From contig CAJYIX010000022.1 of assembly GCA_913775315.1 (NCBI GenBank), positions 1 to 64,000 on the forward strand: a DNA stretch of 64,000 nucleotides, in the 5' to 3' direction. Made by a program: the position numbers and the translations under genes. Numbering within the stretch: the stretch's first letter is position 1; each line of letters opens with the position of its first letter. Positions 54,722-63,708 of this stretch are shown here, piece after piece. This DNA is from an uncultured Sphingomonas sp. GTDB taxonomy: Bacteria > Pseudomonadota > Alphaproteobacteria > Sphingomonadales > Sphingomonadaceae. Under the pieces are notes generated by a model that saw only the letters and a list, made by a program, of their open reading frames with translations, had not been told where the DNA came from and ran no database searches.

Positions 54722-54784
54722 GGGCCTTTCAGGCATCCTCTCCTAAAACTTTCATGGCCGGCCCCTTGGGGTCGGCCTTTTTTT
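54722..54784 (+). ncRNA. candidate small RNA with intrinsic terminator
   Basis: A clear terminator (stem GGCCGGCCCC / GGGGTCGGCC followed by seven T, 54756-54784) stands on the plus strand although no plus-strand gene lies upstream; lysR runs away from it. The predicted 60-base RNA has a short GCC-TTTCA-GGC hairpin (54724-54734) and an unpaired CCTCTCCT that is complementary to Shine-Dalgarno sequences, as in alphaproteobacterial regulatory sRNAs. A possible promoter is TTGCAC (54689) with a weak -10 around 54712. It could instead be an attenuator for cdc48. Confidence 0.45.
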
Positions 54785-54873
54785 ATGGTCCGCGCCCGCC
54801 CCCTTGGCGCTTTCGGGACCCCGATCCTATCTCGCGCGCTTCCGTCCCTTCGGACGAACGAAGCGAGGTGTGC

Positions 54874-57168
54874 ATGGCCGACGACGAACCCCGAACGCGC
54901 AGGCTGCAAGTCGCCAATGCGCGGCCCGAGGACAGCGGCCGCGGCGTCGCACATGTGCCGCGCGCGATGCTCGCCGCACTCGGCATCACCGAAGGCGACG
55001 TGATCGAGATCGTCGGCAAGCGGTCCACGCCCGCTCGAGCGGTGCTGCCCTATCCCGAGGACGAGGGGCTGGAGATCATCCGCGTCGATGGACTCCAGCG
55101 TGCCAATGCCGGCGCGGGCTCGGGCGATTTCGTCGAAATCCGTGCCGCCGAGTCGAAGCCCGCGACTCGCGTCGTGCTGGCACCGGCCGCCCAGAATCTG
55201 CGGCTTCAGGGGTCGGCGCTAGCGCTCAAGCGCACCTTCCTCGGTCGTCCGCTGACGCAGGGCGACATCGTCTCGACCGTCGGGCAGCAGCGTGTCGCCA
55301 ACATCCCGGCGAGTGTCGCGCAGCATCTGCGCGCGCCCGCCTATGCGCTCCAGGAAATCCGTCTCGCGGTCATTTCCACGACCCCGCGCGGGATCGTCCA
55401 TATCGACGAGAATACCGAGATCGAGCTCCGCCCCGATTACGAGGAGCCGAAGGACGCGCGCCGCGCCGACGTCACCTACGACGATATCGGCGGCATGCAT
55501 CAGACGATCGACCAGCTTCGCGAAATGGTCGAATTGCCGCTGCGCTATCCCGAGCTGTTCCAGCGGCTGGGCGTCGATCCGCCCAAGGGGGTGATGCTCC
55601 ACGGCCCGCCGGGCACCGGCAAGACGCGGCTCGCGCGGGCGGTCGCCAACGAATCGGATGCGGAGTTCTTCCTCATCAACGGCCCGGAGATCATGGGCTC
55701 GGCGTACGGCGAGTCCGAAAAGCGCCTGCGCGAGGTATTCGAGGAAGCGACGCGCGCCGCCCCGTCGATCGTGTTCATCGACGAGGTCGATTCGATCGCC
55801 CCGCGCCGCGACAAGGTGCAGGGCGAGGCGGAAAAGCGCCTCGTCGCGCAGCTGCTGACGCTGATGGACGGGCTGGAGGCGCGCGCGAACCTCGTCGTCA
55901 TCGCCGCGACCAACCGGCCCGAGGCGATCGACGAGGCGCTGCGCCGCCCCGGCCGCTTCGACCGCGAGATCATCGTCGGCGTGCCGGACGAGCGCGGACG
56001 GCGCGAGATCCTGGGCATCCATACCCGCGGCATGCCGATCGCCGAGGATGTCGACCTGAACGAGCTGGCGCGCACCACCTACGGCTTCGTCGGCGCCGAC
56101 CTTGCCGCACTGGCGCGAGAGGCGGCGATCGACGCGGTGCGCCGGATCATGCCGCGCCTCAACCTTAGTGAACAGACGATCCCCGCCGACGTGCTCGACA
56201 ATCTGTCGGTGCAGCGGTCGGACTTCGTCGAGGCGCTGAAGCGCGTCCAGCCCTCCGCCATGCGCGAAGTGATGGTGCAGGTCCCGCAGGTGCGCTGGAG
56301 CGATGTCGGTGGCCTCGACGATGCGCAGATGCGGCTCAAGGAAGGCGTCGAACTGCCGATGAAGAGCCCAATGGCCTTCAAGCGGATGGGCATCCGCCCG
56401 GCGCGCGGGTTCCTGCTCTACGGGCCGCCCGGCACCGGCAAGACGCTGCTGGCGAAGGCCGTGGCGCGGGAGGCGCAGGCGAACTTCATCGCTGTGAAGT
56501 CGTCCGACCTGCTGAGCAAATGGTATGGCGAGAGCGAGCAGCAGATCGCCAAGCTGTTCGCCCGCGCGCGACAGGTGGCGCCGTGCGTCATCTTCATCGA
56601 CGAGCTCGACAGCCTGGTCCCCGCGCGCGGCGGGGGCTTGGGCGAGCCGCAGGTGACCGAGCGGGTGGTGAACACTATCCTGGCCGAAATGGACGGGCTG
56701 GAGGAACTGCAGTCGGTGGTCGTGATCGGCGCCACCAACCGGCCCAACCTGATCGACCCGGCCCTGTTGCGGCCGGGCCGGTTCGACGAGCTCGTCTACG
56801 TTCCCGTGCCCAAGGCCGATGGGCGGCTGCGCATCCTCCAGATCCAGACCGCGAAGATGCCGCTGGCCGACGACGTCGACCTCGCCTCGATCGCCGACCG
56901 GGCGGAGCGGTTCACGGGTGCGGACCTCGAGGACGTGGTGCGGCGCGCAGGGCTGTTCGCGCTGCGCGAATCGCTCGACGTCCACGAGGTGAAGATGCGC
57001 CATTTCGAGGACGCGCTCGCCGATTCGCGCGCAACCGTGACGCCCGAGATGGAGCAGGAATATGCCCAAATGGCCGCGCGGCTGAAGCAGGAGTCCGCAG
57101 CGCTCCAGCCGATCGGCTTCATCGCGCCGGGGATGCTCCAAGGCCGCGGACCCAAGGGCGAGGACTGA
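54874..57168 (+). CDS. CDC48/VCP-like double AAA+ ATPase
   Basis: 764 aa, with the archaeal/eukaryotic Cdc48 (p97) layout: an N-domain (1-180: double-psi barrel with [20 protein letters not shown] and [14 protein letters not shown]), D1 AAA+ ring with Walker A GPPGTGKT at 244-251 and Walker [10 protein letters not shown] near 299, and D2 with a second GPPGTGKT near 517 and [10 protein letters not shown] near 571. Arginine fingers appear as RPGRFDR and RPGRFDE. It is a hexameric unfoldase; bacterial substrates are unknown. ATG 54874 is chosen; the frame upstream crosses the putative sRNA terminator and is rejected. Confidence 0.93.
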   Translation: MADDEPRTRRLQVANARPEDSGRGVAHVPRAMLAALGITEGDVIEIVGKRSTPARAVLPYPEDEGLEIIRVDGLQRANAGAGSGDFVEIRAAESKPATRVVLAPAAQNLRLQGSALALKRTFLGRPLTQGDIVSTVGQQRVANIPASVAQHLRAPAYALQEIRLAVISTTPRGIVHIDENTEIELRPDYEEPKDARRADVTYDDIGGMHQTIDQLREMVELPLRYPELFQRLGVDPPKGVMLHGPPGTGKTRLARAVANESDAEFFLINGPEIMGSAYGESEKRLREVFEEATRAAPSIVFIDEVDSIAPRRDKVQGEAEKRLVAQLLTLMDGLEARANLVVIAATNRPEAIDEALRRPGRFDREIIVGVPDERGRREILGIHTRGMPIAEDVDLNELARTTYGFVGADLAALAREAAIDAVRRIMPRLNLSEQTIPADVLDNLSVQRSDFVEALKRVQPSAMREVMVQVPQVRWSDVGGLDDAQMRLKEGVELPMKSPMAFKRMGIRPARGFLLYGPPGTGKTLLAKAVAREAQANFIAVKSSDLLSKWYGESEQQIAKLFARARQVAPCVIFIDELDSLVPARGGGLGEPQVTERVVNTILAEMDGLEELQSVVVIGATNRPNLIDPALLRPGRFDELVYVPVPKADGRLRILQIQTAKMPLADDVDLASIADRAERFTGADLEDVVRRAGLFALRESLDVHEVKMRHFEDALADSRATVTPEMEQEYAQMAARLKQESAALQPIGFIAPGMLQGRGPKGED

Positions 57169-57174
57169 TGCGGT

Positions 57175-58431
57175 TCAGGCCGGGCGGCTCTGTCCACCCG
57201 GCCTGAACACCCGCCACGCATAGGCGAGCAAGAGCGCCAGCGCGGCCGCCGCCGTCCAGTAGGGGAGCGGGCGGTAAAGCTCGTACATCGCCACGCCGAT
57301 CGACGGGCCGAGGATGAAGGCCGCGCCGTTGACCGACGTGACCTTGCCCGCGACCGATCCCTGCGCCCCCGCTCCGACCGCCAGCGACGCGCCGGCGGTG
57401 AAGCCCGGCCGCAGGAAGCCGAACCCCATCGCCGCAAGGCCATAGCCCATGGTGATGCCGTACAGCGTCGCTGCGTTCGCTGTCGCCGCGCACCCGACCG
57501 CGCCGAGCACGCACCCGGCGAGTACCAGTCGCGGCGGGCTGAGGTTCAGGAGCGGGATCAGCCCCCACTGGACCAGCAGCGCCGCCCCCGCCCCCACCAT
57601 CAGCACGATGCCCGTTGGCCCCAGTGCCTCCACCGGCGGCAGGCCGAGCCGGTCGATGACGAGGAAGCCCATCGTCTGCCCGATCATCGCCTGCGCATGG
57701 CCCATCACCAGCCCGACGATCATCCATGCGCGGACGCGGGGATCGAGATAGCCGACGCGCTCCAACACGACCTCCGTCGCGGCGGTGATCGCCGCGCCCG
57801 TCGCCTGTCCGCCGACCGAGGGATAGCTCTGCACCGCGCCATGCGCGTCACCGCTTGCCCGTAGTCGATCGGCGGGCAGCATCCGCGCGGCGGCAATGCC
57901 GGTGGCAAGCCCGACCAGCCCGAACACGAATGCCGGCCCGGCCAGCCCGATCGTGACCCCGCCGATCGCCCCGAGCAGCAGATAGGGCGCCAGCGCTGGC
58001 CCGATGATCGTGCCGAGCCCGAAGGCGGAGCCGAGCAGCGCGAGCATCCGCGTCCGATCCTCCCGCGCGGTGCTTTCGGCAACCAGCGCCTGCACCGCGG
58101 GCGGCGCGGCGGCACCGAAGCCGCCGTAGAGCATCCGTGCGCCGACGAAAGCGGCGAACGCGGCGCTGGCCGGTATCCAGCCGTTGATCCCCGCCATCAG
58201 GAACGCGCCGCACAAGACGACCGACGCGGTGAAGCCCGAAATACCGAGCAGCACCATCGCCTTGCGCCCCCGCCGGTCCGAGCGGTTGGCCCAGAAGGGC
58301 GCGGCAATGACCCACAAGAGCGCCGACACCGAAAACGCCGCCGCCACCGCGGTATCGGCGACCCCCAGCGACCGGCCGAGCGCGGGCAGCACCGATTGCA
58401 GCGCGGTATTGCCCGCCGCGATCACCAGCAT
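57175..58431 (-). CDS. MFS transporter
   Basis: 418 aa from the first ATG, 12 transmembrane helices of the major facilitator superfamily, with the loop 2-3 motif NRSDRRGRKAMVL and a matched GGFGAAAPPAVQALVAESTAREDRTRML region. Substrate not predictable; drug or metabolite efflux is usual for this group. The frame continues 14 codons upstream to ATC 58473, where a strong GGAGGGAAG lies at proper spacing, and these codons (RTFVLLFLV) complete the first helix, so the real start may be a rare ATC. It converges with cdc48, 6 bases apart. Confidence 0.88.
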   Translation of the reverse strand: MLVIAAGNTALQSVLPALGRSLGVADTAVAAAFSVSALLWVIAAPFWANRSDRRGRKAMVLLGISGFTASVVLCGAFLMAGINGWIPASAAFAAFVGARMLYGGFGAAAPPAVQALVAESTAREDRTRMLALLGSAFGLGTIIGPALAPYLLLGAIGGVTIGLAGPAFVFGLVGLATGIAAARMLPADRLRASGDAHGAVQSYPSVGGQATGAAITAATEVVLERVGYLDPRVRAWMIVGLVMGHAQAMIGQTMGFLVIDRLGLPPVEALGPTGIVLMVGAGAALLVQWGLIPLLNLSPPRLVLAGCVLGAVGCAATANAATLYGITMGYGLAAMGFGFLRPGFTAGASLAVGAGAQGSVAGKVTSVNGAAFILGPSIGVAMYELYRPLPYWTAAAALALLLAYAWRVFRPGGQSRPA

Positions 58432-58650
58432 GACGAGGAAGAGGAGGACGAACGTCCGGTCGAGCCGCTCGATGACTTCCCTCCCCCGCTGCCTTCGCTT
58501 CCTGTGTCTTACGCCGCGTTTCGCGGGGTGGCACGCGCGTTTCGATAACCTCGATCAGCGATCGGGACGGTTCCCCGTGCCGGCGCATCCCCGGCTGCAA
58601 CCCCGTCGGGGCGCGGACGTTACAACTTTACGACAGGGGTCCGCCCCGCC

Positions 58651-59310
58651 ATGGTCGCGCCGATATCCAGCACGAGTAGCCGAATGCCCCCCATTTCGAC
58701 GACGCAGCCCGCCGCCAGCCCGCTTGCCGAGCCGGCGTTGCCCTCTTCGCCCTGGGGGATGTTCTTTCGCGGTTTTCTGAAGAACCCCGGCATGGTCGGG
58801 TCGATCGTGCCATCATCGAACAAGCTGATCCGCCGGATGCTGGCGCCGGTCGATTGGGCGAATACGAAACTGTTCGTCGAATACGGCCCCGGCGTCGGCA
58901 CGTTCAGCCGCGCGATCCTCGACCGGCTGCCGGCGGACGGCGTCTATCTGGCGATCGACACCTGCCCCGATTTCATCCGCTATCTGCGCCAGACGATCCG
59001 TGACGACCGGATGCGCGCGGTCCACGGCTCGGCGGCCGATGTCGAGCGGATCGTCGCCGAGCATGGGTTCGAGAAGGCGGACTATGTGCTCTCGGGCCTG
59101 CCCTTCTCGACGCTGCCAGCGGGCGTGGGCGATGCGATCGCCGATGCGACGCAGGCGGTGATCCGGCCGGGCGGCGCGTTCCTCGTCTATCAGTTCGCGC
59201 CGAAGGTGCATGCATTGCTCGCGCCGCGCTGGGACAGCATCGACCATGCGGTCGAATGGTGGAACGTGCCGCCCGCCAATCTCTATTGGGCGAACCAGCC
59301 CGCTGCCTGA
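58651..59310 (+). CDS. class I SAM-dependent methyltransferase, phospholipid N-methyltransferase-like
   Basis: 219 aa. After a polar, Ser/Pro-rich N-terminus come FFRGFLKNPGMVGSIVPSSNKLIRRML, a stretch typical of PmtA-type phosphatidylethanolamine N-methyltransferases and related RNA methylase-like proteins, then the SAM motif VEYGPGVGTFSRAIL and LSGLPFSTLP. It probably methylates a lipid headgroup at the membrane, but PmtA activity is not shown. ATG 58651 with AGGGG ten bases upstream. Confidence 0.85.
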   Translation: MVAPISSTSSRMPPISTTQPAASPLAEPALPSSPWGMFFRGFLKNPGMVGSIVPSSNKLIRRMLAPVDWANTKLFVEYGPGVGTFSRAILDRLPADGVYLAIDTCPDFIRYLRQTIRDDRMRAVHGSAADVERIVAEHGFEKADYVLSGLPFSTLPAGVGDAIADATQAVIRPGGAFLVYQFAPKVHALLAPRWDSIDHAVEWWNVPPANLYWANQPAA

Positions 59311-59349
59311 ACGATTGAACTCCGCCGTTCGAGGACACACATCCGCGTC

Positions 59350-59751
59350 ATGGAAAAGCTCGACCTTACCGATGCCGAATGGCGGGAGCGCCTGACCCCC
59401 ACGCAGTACCATGTGCTGCGCGAGGCGGGGACCGAACGTGCTTTCTCGGGCGCGCTCAACGACAACAAGGCGGACGGCCTCTACCTGTGCGCCGCGTGCG
59501 AGAATCCGCTGTTCGACAGCGACGACAAATATGATTCGGGCTCCGGCTGGCCGAGCTTTACCCAGCCGATCGGTCCCGACGCCGTCACCGATCACGCGGA
59601 CAACAGCCACGGGATGCGCCGGGTCGAGACGCGGTGCGCGCGCTGCGACAGCCATCTCGGCCATGTTTTCCCGGATGGCCCGCCGCCGACGGGGCTGCGC
59701 TACTGCATGAACTCGGTGTCGCTCGATTTCCGTCCGCGTTCAGACGACTGA
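59350..59751 (+). CDS. msrB: peptide-methionine (R)-S-oxide reductase
   Basis: 133-aa cytoplasmic MsrB that repairs the R-epimer of methionine sulfoxide. Zinc ligands C47, C50 (LCAAC), C96 and C99 (CARC) are all present; catalytic C119 lies in [11 protein letters not shown], and the SGSGWPSF and [10 protein letters not shown] signatures are intact. Complements the exported MsrA encoded at 40088, which acts on the S-epimer. Confidence 0.96.
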   Translation: MEKLDLTDAEWRERLTPTQYHVLREAGTERAFSGALNDNKADGLYLCAACENPLFDSDDKYDSGSGWPSFTQPIGPDAVTDHADNSHGMRRVETRCARCDSHLGHVFPDGPPPTGLRYCMNSVSLDFRPRSDD

Positions 59752-59814
59752 CAGCGGCCAGCGGTCATGGCGGCGCTTGTGAACCCGATCCAGCCCGCCT
59801 AATCGCCTCAGTCG

Positions 59815-61965
59815 ATGCCCGCCGCCGCAAAGCCCCGTAAAGCCCCCGCCCCGCGCTGGCAGCGCATCCTGAAATGGACGGCGATCTCGGGTGCCGCGCT
59901 CGCGGTGATCGGGCTGCTGGCGCTGTTCATCGCGGTCTATACCGCGCGCGCGTCGCTGCCGAGCTTCGACGAGCTTAAATCCTCGCCCAACGGCCAGATG
60001 ATCCGCGTCCACGCCGCCGACGGCACGGTGCTCGTGTCGCTTGGGCCGAGCTATGGCGAATGGATCCCCTATCGCAACATCCCGCTGGTGATGCGTCAGG
60101 CGATGGTGTCGGTCGAGGACCGCCGCTTCCGCTCGCACTGGGGCGTCGATCCGATCGGCATCGCCCGCTCGGTCAAATACGCGTTCGAGCGGCGCGGCAC
60201 CGGTCGCCGGCTTCAGGGCGCCTCGACCATCACGCAGCAGGTCGCGCGCACCGTCTTCCTGTCGAACAAGTACGACTTCGGCCGTAAGCTGCGCGAGATC
60301 ATCCTCGCGCTGGCGATGGAGCAGAAATTCTCGAAGGACCAGATCCTCGAACTCTATCTGAACAAAGTCTATTTCGGCGGCGGCGCGTACGGCATCGACG
60401 CCGCCTCGCGCCGCTTCTTCCAGCATCCGGCCAGCAACCTCACCCTGTCGGAGGCTGCGGTCATCGCCGGCCTTGTCAAGGCGCCGAGCCGCTATTCGCC
60501 GACCGCAGATGCAGAGGCTGCGGTCGATCGCGCGGGTGTCGTCCTGAACCTGATGGTCGAAACGGGCGCGATCTCGTCGGCCGAAGCCGCGAGTGCGGAG
60601 CGGACGCAGGTAAAGCTCGCACCCGAGCCCAAGCAGAACAGCGTCCGCTACTTCACCGACTGGGCGCTCCCGCAGCTCGAGATGCTGATCGACGAGACGC
60701 AGGCCCCGCTCGACGTGTGGACCACGCTCGACCTGTCGATGCAGGCGGCGGGCGACCGGGCGGTGCGCGCCCATGCACCGGGCGGCGCGCAGGGTGCGCT
60801 GGTGGCGCTCGACCGCGACGGCGCGGTCCGCGCGATGGTCGGCGGCAAGGATTATGTGAGCTCCAACTACAACCGCGCGACTCAGGCGGCGCGCCAGCCG
60901 GGCTCGGCGTTCAAGCTGTTCGTCTACCTCGCTGCGCTGGAAGCGGGGGCCAAGCCCGACGATCAGGTCGTCGACGAACCCGTGACGATCGACGGGTGGA
61001 GCCCGCGCAACAGCTCCGGCCGGTTCGCCGGTGCGATGGACCTGCGCTCGGCCTTTGCCTATTCGGTCAATACCGTGGCGGCGAAGCTGGGGCAGCAGGT
61101 CGGCTTCGGTGCGGTCGCCGACATGGCCCGCCGGTTCGGCATCACCACGCCGATCGGCACGCGCCCGGCAATGGTGCTCGGCACCAGCGAGGTCCGCGTC
61201 CTCGACATGGCGCGCGCGATGGCCAGCGTCGCGAACAAGGGCGTTGCAGTCACCCCCTATGGCATCACCCGCGTCACCACCAACGGCCAGGTGATCTACA
61301 ATCACGAGGTCGATACCTCGCGCGTGCTCGTCGCGCCGTTCGTCGCGGCGCAGATGACCGACCTCCTCCAGTCCGCCGTGGCGACCGGCACCGGCCGCGC
61401 CGCACAGATCGGCCGGCCAGTGGCGGGCAAGACGGGGACGACGACTTCGAACAAGGACGGCTATTTCTTCGGCTTTTCGAGCGGGATCACGACGGCGGTC
61501 TGGATGGGCCGCGACGATGCCAAGCCCGTTGCCGGCCTCCAGGGCGGCCGTGCCCCGGCACAGGCGTTCGCCGACTTCATGAAGGTCGCCGTCGCCAAGC
61601 GCCCGGTCGAGCAGTTCGAGACGCAGGTGACGCTCCCCGAGTGGCAGGTCGAACCCGACCAGGAAAGCTATATGGGCGAGCCCGACAACGGCGTGTTCGT
61701 CGATCCTGACGGCAATCCGGTGGCTCAGCCTGCGCCGCCGGGCCAGGGCGATTATGTGACGCCCGGCGAGGAAGGTGACGATGCCGCCCCGCCGCCCGAG
61801 GCACAGGACGGCGAGCGGCTCGACCGCGACTGGATCAACCGCGCACTCGGCCGCGATCCGGGCGACCGCCAGCCGCCGCCGCGCGACACCCGGCGCCCCC
61901 CGCCGCGAGACGATCAGCGCCGCCCACCACCGCGTGAGGACGACCCCTATTTCCCCAACCAGTGA
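59815..61965 (+). CDS. class A penicillin-binding protein (transglycosylase/transpeptidase)
   Basis: 716 aa, inner-membrane anchored (helix at about 24-46) with a GT51 glycosyltransferase domain (catalytic glutamate in SVEDRRFRSHWGVD; ASTITQQVAR follows) and a penicillin-binding transpeptidase domain with SAFK (serine near 364), SVN and KTGTTT (near 539). It polymerises and cross-links peptidoglycan. The C-terminal 60 residues are Pro/Arg/Asp-rich low complexity (PPPRDTRRPPPRDDQRRPPP) and of unknown use. The gene ends overlapping the convergent peptidase by 19 bases. Confidence 0.96.
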   Translation: MPAAAKPRKAPAPRWQRILKWTAISGAALAVIGLLALFIAVYTARASLPSFDELKSSPNGQMIRVHAADGTVLVSLGPSYGEWIPYRNIPLVMRQAMVSVEDRRFRSHWGVDPIGIARSVKYAFERRGTGRRLQGASTITQQVARTVFLSNKYDFGRKLREIILALAMEQKFSKDQILELYLNKVYFGGGAYGIDAASRRFFQHPASNLTLSEAAVIAGLVKAPSRYSPTADAEAAVDRAGVVLNLMVETGAISSAEAASAERTQVKLAPEPKQNSVRYFTDWALPQLEMLIDETQAPLDVWTTLDLSMQAAGDRAVRAHAPGGAQGALVALDRDGAVRAMVGGKDYVSSNYNRATQAARQPGSAFKLFVYLAALEAGAKPDDQVVDEPVTIDGWSPRNSSGRFAGAMDLRSAFAYSVNTVAAKLGQQVGFGAVADMARRFGITTPIGTRPAMVLGTSEVRVLDMARAMASVANKGVAVTPYGITRVTTNGQVIYNHEVDTSRVLVAPFVAAQMTDLLQSAVATGTGRAAQIGRPVAGKTGTTTSNKDGYFFGFSSGITTAVWMGRDDAKPVAGLQGGRAPAQAFADFMKVAVAKRPVEQFETQVTLPEWQVEPDQESYMGEPDNGVFVDPDGNPVAQPAPPGQGDYVTPGEEGDDAAPPPEAQDGERLDRDWINRALGRDPGDRQPPPRDTRRPPPRDDQRRPPPREDDPYFPNQ

Positions 61966-62612
61966 AGGCCCGCGCCATGACGGCGCAGCCACGCCGTCGC
62001 CGGCCGCGGATCGGCCCCGAGCAACTCGCGTTCGAGCGCATGGAAGGCGGGGCCGTGGTTCATGTGCACCCGGTGCGCGACCTCGTGCGCCACGACGAAG
62101 CGGCGGACATAAGCGGGCGCGAGGATCAGCCGCCAGCTATAGCGGATCGCCCCGCTGGCCGAGCAGCTGCCCCAGCGGGCACGCGCGTCGCCGATCGCGA
62201 CGCGCTCGATCGACAACCCTGCCCGCCCGGCCACCGCGAGCGTCTCGGCGGTCAGCACGCCCAGCGCCTCACGCTTCAGCCACCGTTCGATCCGGCCGCT
62301 GAAACCCTCGACCGGGCCGCCGACGATCAGCCCGTCGCCCTCAAGCACCGGCGTCCGCGCCGCCCCGGCTCGCCATTCGAGGGTCAGTTCGGCATCGCCG
62401 AAGGGGATGACGGCGCCGGGCACGAACGGCACTGCGCGGGGCAGGCGGGCGCGCTGCGCCTCGATCCAGTTCTGCTTGCTCGCCGCCCAAGCAAGGCCAT
62501 CGCGCTTCGACCCGCGCGGGGGCAGCGTCAGGCGGACGAGCCCGCTGGCCGGATCGATCGATAGCCGCATCCGCCGCGCGCGCGGGTGACGGACGACCTC
62601 GATCCCCTCCAC
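61947..62612 (-). CDS. M48-like zinc metallopeptidase (YgjP / DUF45 family)
   Basis: 221-aa cytoplasmic protein. YgjP-like metal motif HEVAH (FVVAHEVAHRVHMNHGPAFH) and the RWGSCSASGAIRYSWRL block are diagnostic. Substrate unknown. The GTG start 62612 follows the YcgN stop by two bases, and the protein starts with EVVRHPRARRMRLSI, a normal beginning for the family. Co-directional with YcgN and the SCO gene. Confidence 0.9.
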   Translation of the reverse strand: MEGIEVVRHPRARRMRLSIDPASGLVRLTLPPRGSKRDGLAWAASKQNWIEAQRARLPRAVPFVPGAVIPFGDAELTLEWRAGAARTPVLEGDGLIVGGPVEGFSGRIERWLKREALGVLTAETLAVAGRAGLSIERVAIGDARARWGSCSASGAIRYSWRLILAPAYVRRFVVAHEVAHRVHMNHGPAFHALERELLGADPRPATAWLRRHGAGLHWLGK

Positions 62613-62614
62613 GG

Positions 62615-63061
62615 CTAGAGCGGCCGGTCGGTCAGGTGATGTTCGAGGTCGCCGGCATCATCCTCGCTCACCGTCCAGCCGCGCACCGACTCGCCCGCGC
62701 GGTGCACCGCCTCGGGATCGCCGCTGACGAGATAGTGCCACTCGGGCAGCGGCAGCCCCTCTCCGCGCAGCCGATAGGCGCAAGTCGAGGGGAGCCAGGC
62801 GATCCCGCTCATCACGCCCCGCGCGGTCAGCCGCATGCAGTCGGGGACATAGGCGCGGCGGTTGCGATAATCCTTGCACCGCGCGCTTTCACGGTCGAGC
62901 AGCCGGCAGGCGACGTTGGTCGCGGCCAGTTCACCCGTATCCTCGTCCTCCAGCTTGTGCAGGCAGCATTTGCCGCAGCCGTCGCACAGCGCCTCCCACT
63001 GCGCGCGGTCTAGCCGGTCGAGCGGCGTGTCCTCCCAGAAGCGGTCGGTCACGACACCCAT
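62615..63061 (-). CDS. YcgN/UPF0260 cysteine cluster protein
   Basis: 148 aa with a zinc or iron-sulfur type cluster of cysteines: CDGCGKCC near the N-terminus, then one C in each of ACRLL, RCKDY, DCMRL and TCAYRL. The family (COG2983) is conserved in proteobacteria but its function is not known. Its ATG overlaps the SCO gene stop by 13 bases, in the same frame order SCO-YcgN-M48. Confidence 0.92.
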   Translation of the reverse strand: MGVVTDRFWEDTPLDRLDRAQWEALCDGCGKCCLHKLEDEDTGELAATNVACRLLDRESARCKDYRNRRAYVPDCMRLTARGVMSGIAWLPSTCAYRLRGEGLPLPEWHYLVSGDPEAVHRAGESVRGWTVSEDDAGDLEHHLTDRPL

Positions 63062-63639
63062 TTGTCGAGCAGGTCGGCGACCGCCCTGCCGCTTTCGTCT
63101 GCAGGAACGAGCGCGATCGGCTTGCCCTCGCCGTCGATCAGATAGGTCTGGCGGCTATGGTCCATCAGGTAGCTGCCCGGCGTCGACCCTTCCTTGCGCT
63201 GCGCAAAGATGGCGAACGCCTTCTCGACGCCTGCCATCGTCTTCGCATCGCCGGTCAGGCCGATCGTGCGCGGATGGAAGTTCGAGACGAACTGCTTGAG
63301 CGCGGCGGGCGTGTCGCGCGCGGGATCGACGGTGACGAAGATCGGCACGATCTTGGCCGCGCGCGCGGGATCGCTTGCCTCGAACGCCTTCAGCCCGGCG
63401 GTGATGTTGGCCATGTCGACGGGGCACACGTCGGGGCAGAAGGTGTAGCCGAAATACATGATCCGCCATTTGCCGGCGAGCTGCTTGTCGCTGAAGCGGC
63501 GGCCGTTCTGGTCGGTCAGCGTGAACGGCCCGCCGATCCGCGCGCCCTCCAGCGGCGGCGCTTCCTTCGGCGTGGCCCCGCAGGCGGACAGGGCAAGGAT
63601 CAGCGGCGCGAAGAGCAGGCGAAAACGACGATCGTTCAT
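63049..63639 (-). CDS. SCO family protein (Sco1/SenC-like copper/thiol lipoprotein)
   Basis: 196 aa. Signal peptide with a lipobox LSACG (ILALSACG), so a lipoprotein of the periplasmic side. Sco signatures FCPDVCP (CxxxC copper ligands) and the later histidine in SNFHPRTIGLTG are complete, so copper insertion into cytochrome c oxidase CuA is likely. ATG 63639 is preferred over an upstream one at 63654. Overlaps the YcgN gene. Confidence 0.93.
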   Translation of the reverse strand: MNDRRFRLLFAPLILALSACGATPKEAPPLEGARIGGPFTLTDQNGRRFSDKQLAGKWRIMYFGYTFCPDVCPVDMANITAGLKAFEASDPARAAKIVPIFVTVDPARDTPAALKQFVSNFHPRTIGLTGDAKTMAGVEKAFAIFAQRKEGSTPGSYLMDHSRQTYLIDGEGKPIALVPADESGRAVADLLDKWVS

Positions 63640-63708
63640 GGCGTCGCCAGCCATGATCTGTTAGCCGGTGATCCGCAAGCCACCGCCCGACAGGAACGTT
63701 TGCCCGTG

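Noticed and set aside
55219..57141. 640-codon minus-strand open frame opposite cdc48
   Set aside because: Shadow frame with repeated H/D/R composition and no family resemblance.
59740..61992. 750-codon minus-strand open frame opposite the class A PBP gene
   Set aside because: Shadow frame; the plus-strand protein contains all motifs of the PBP family.
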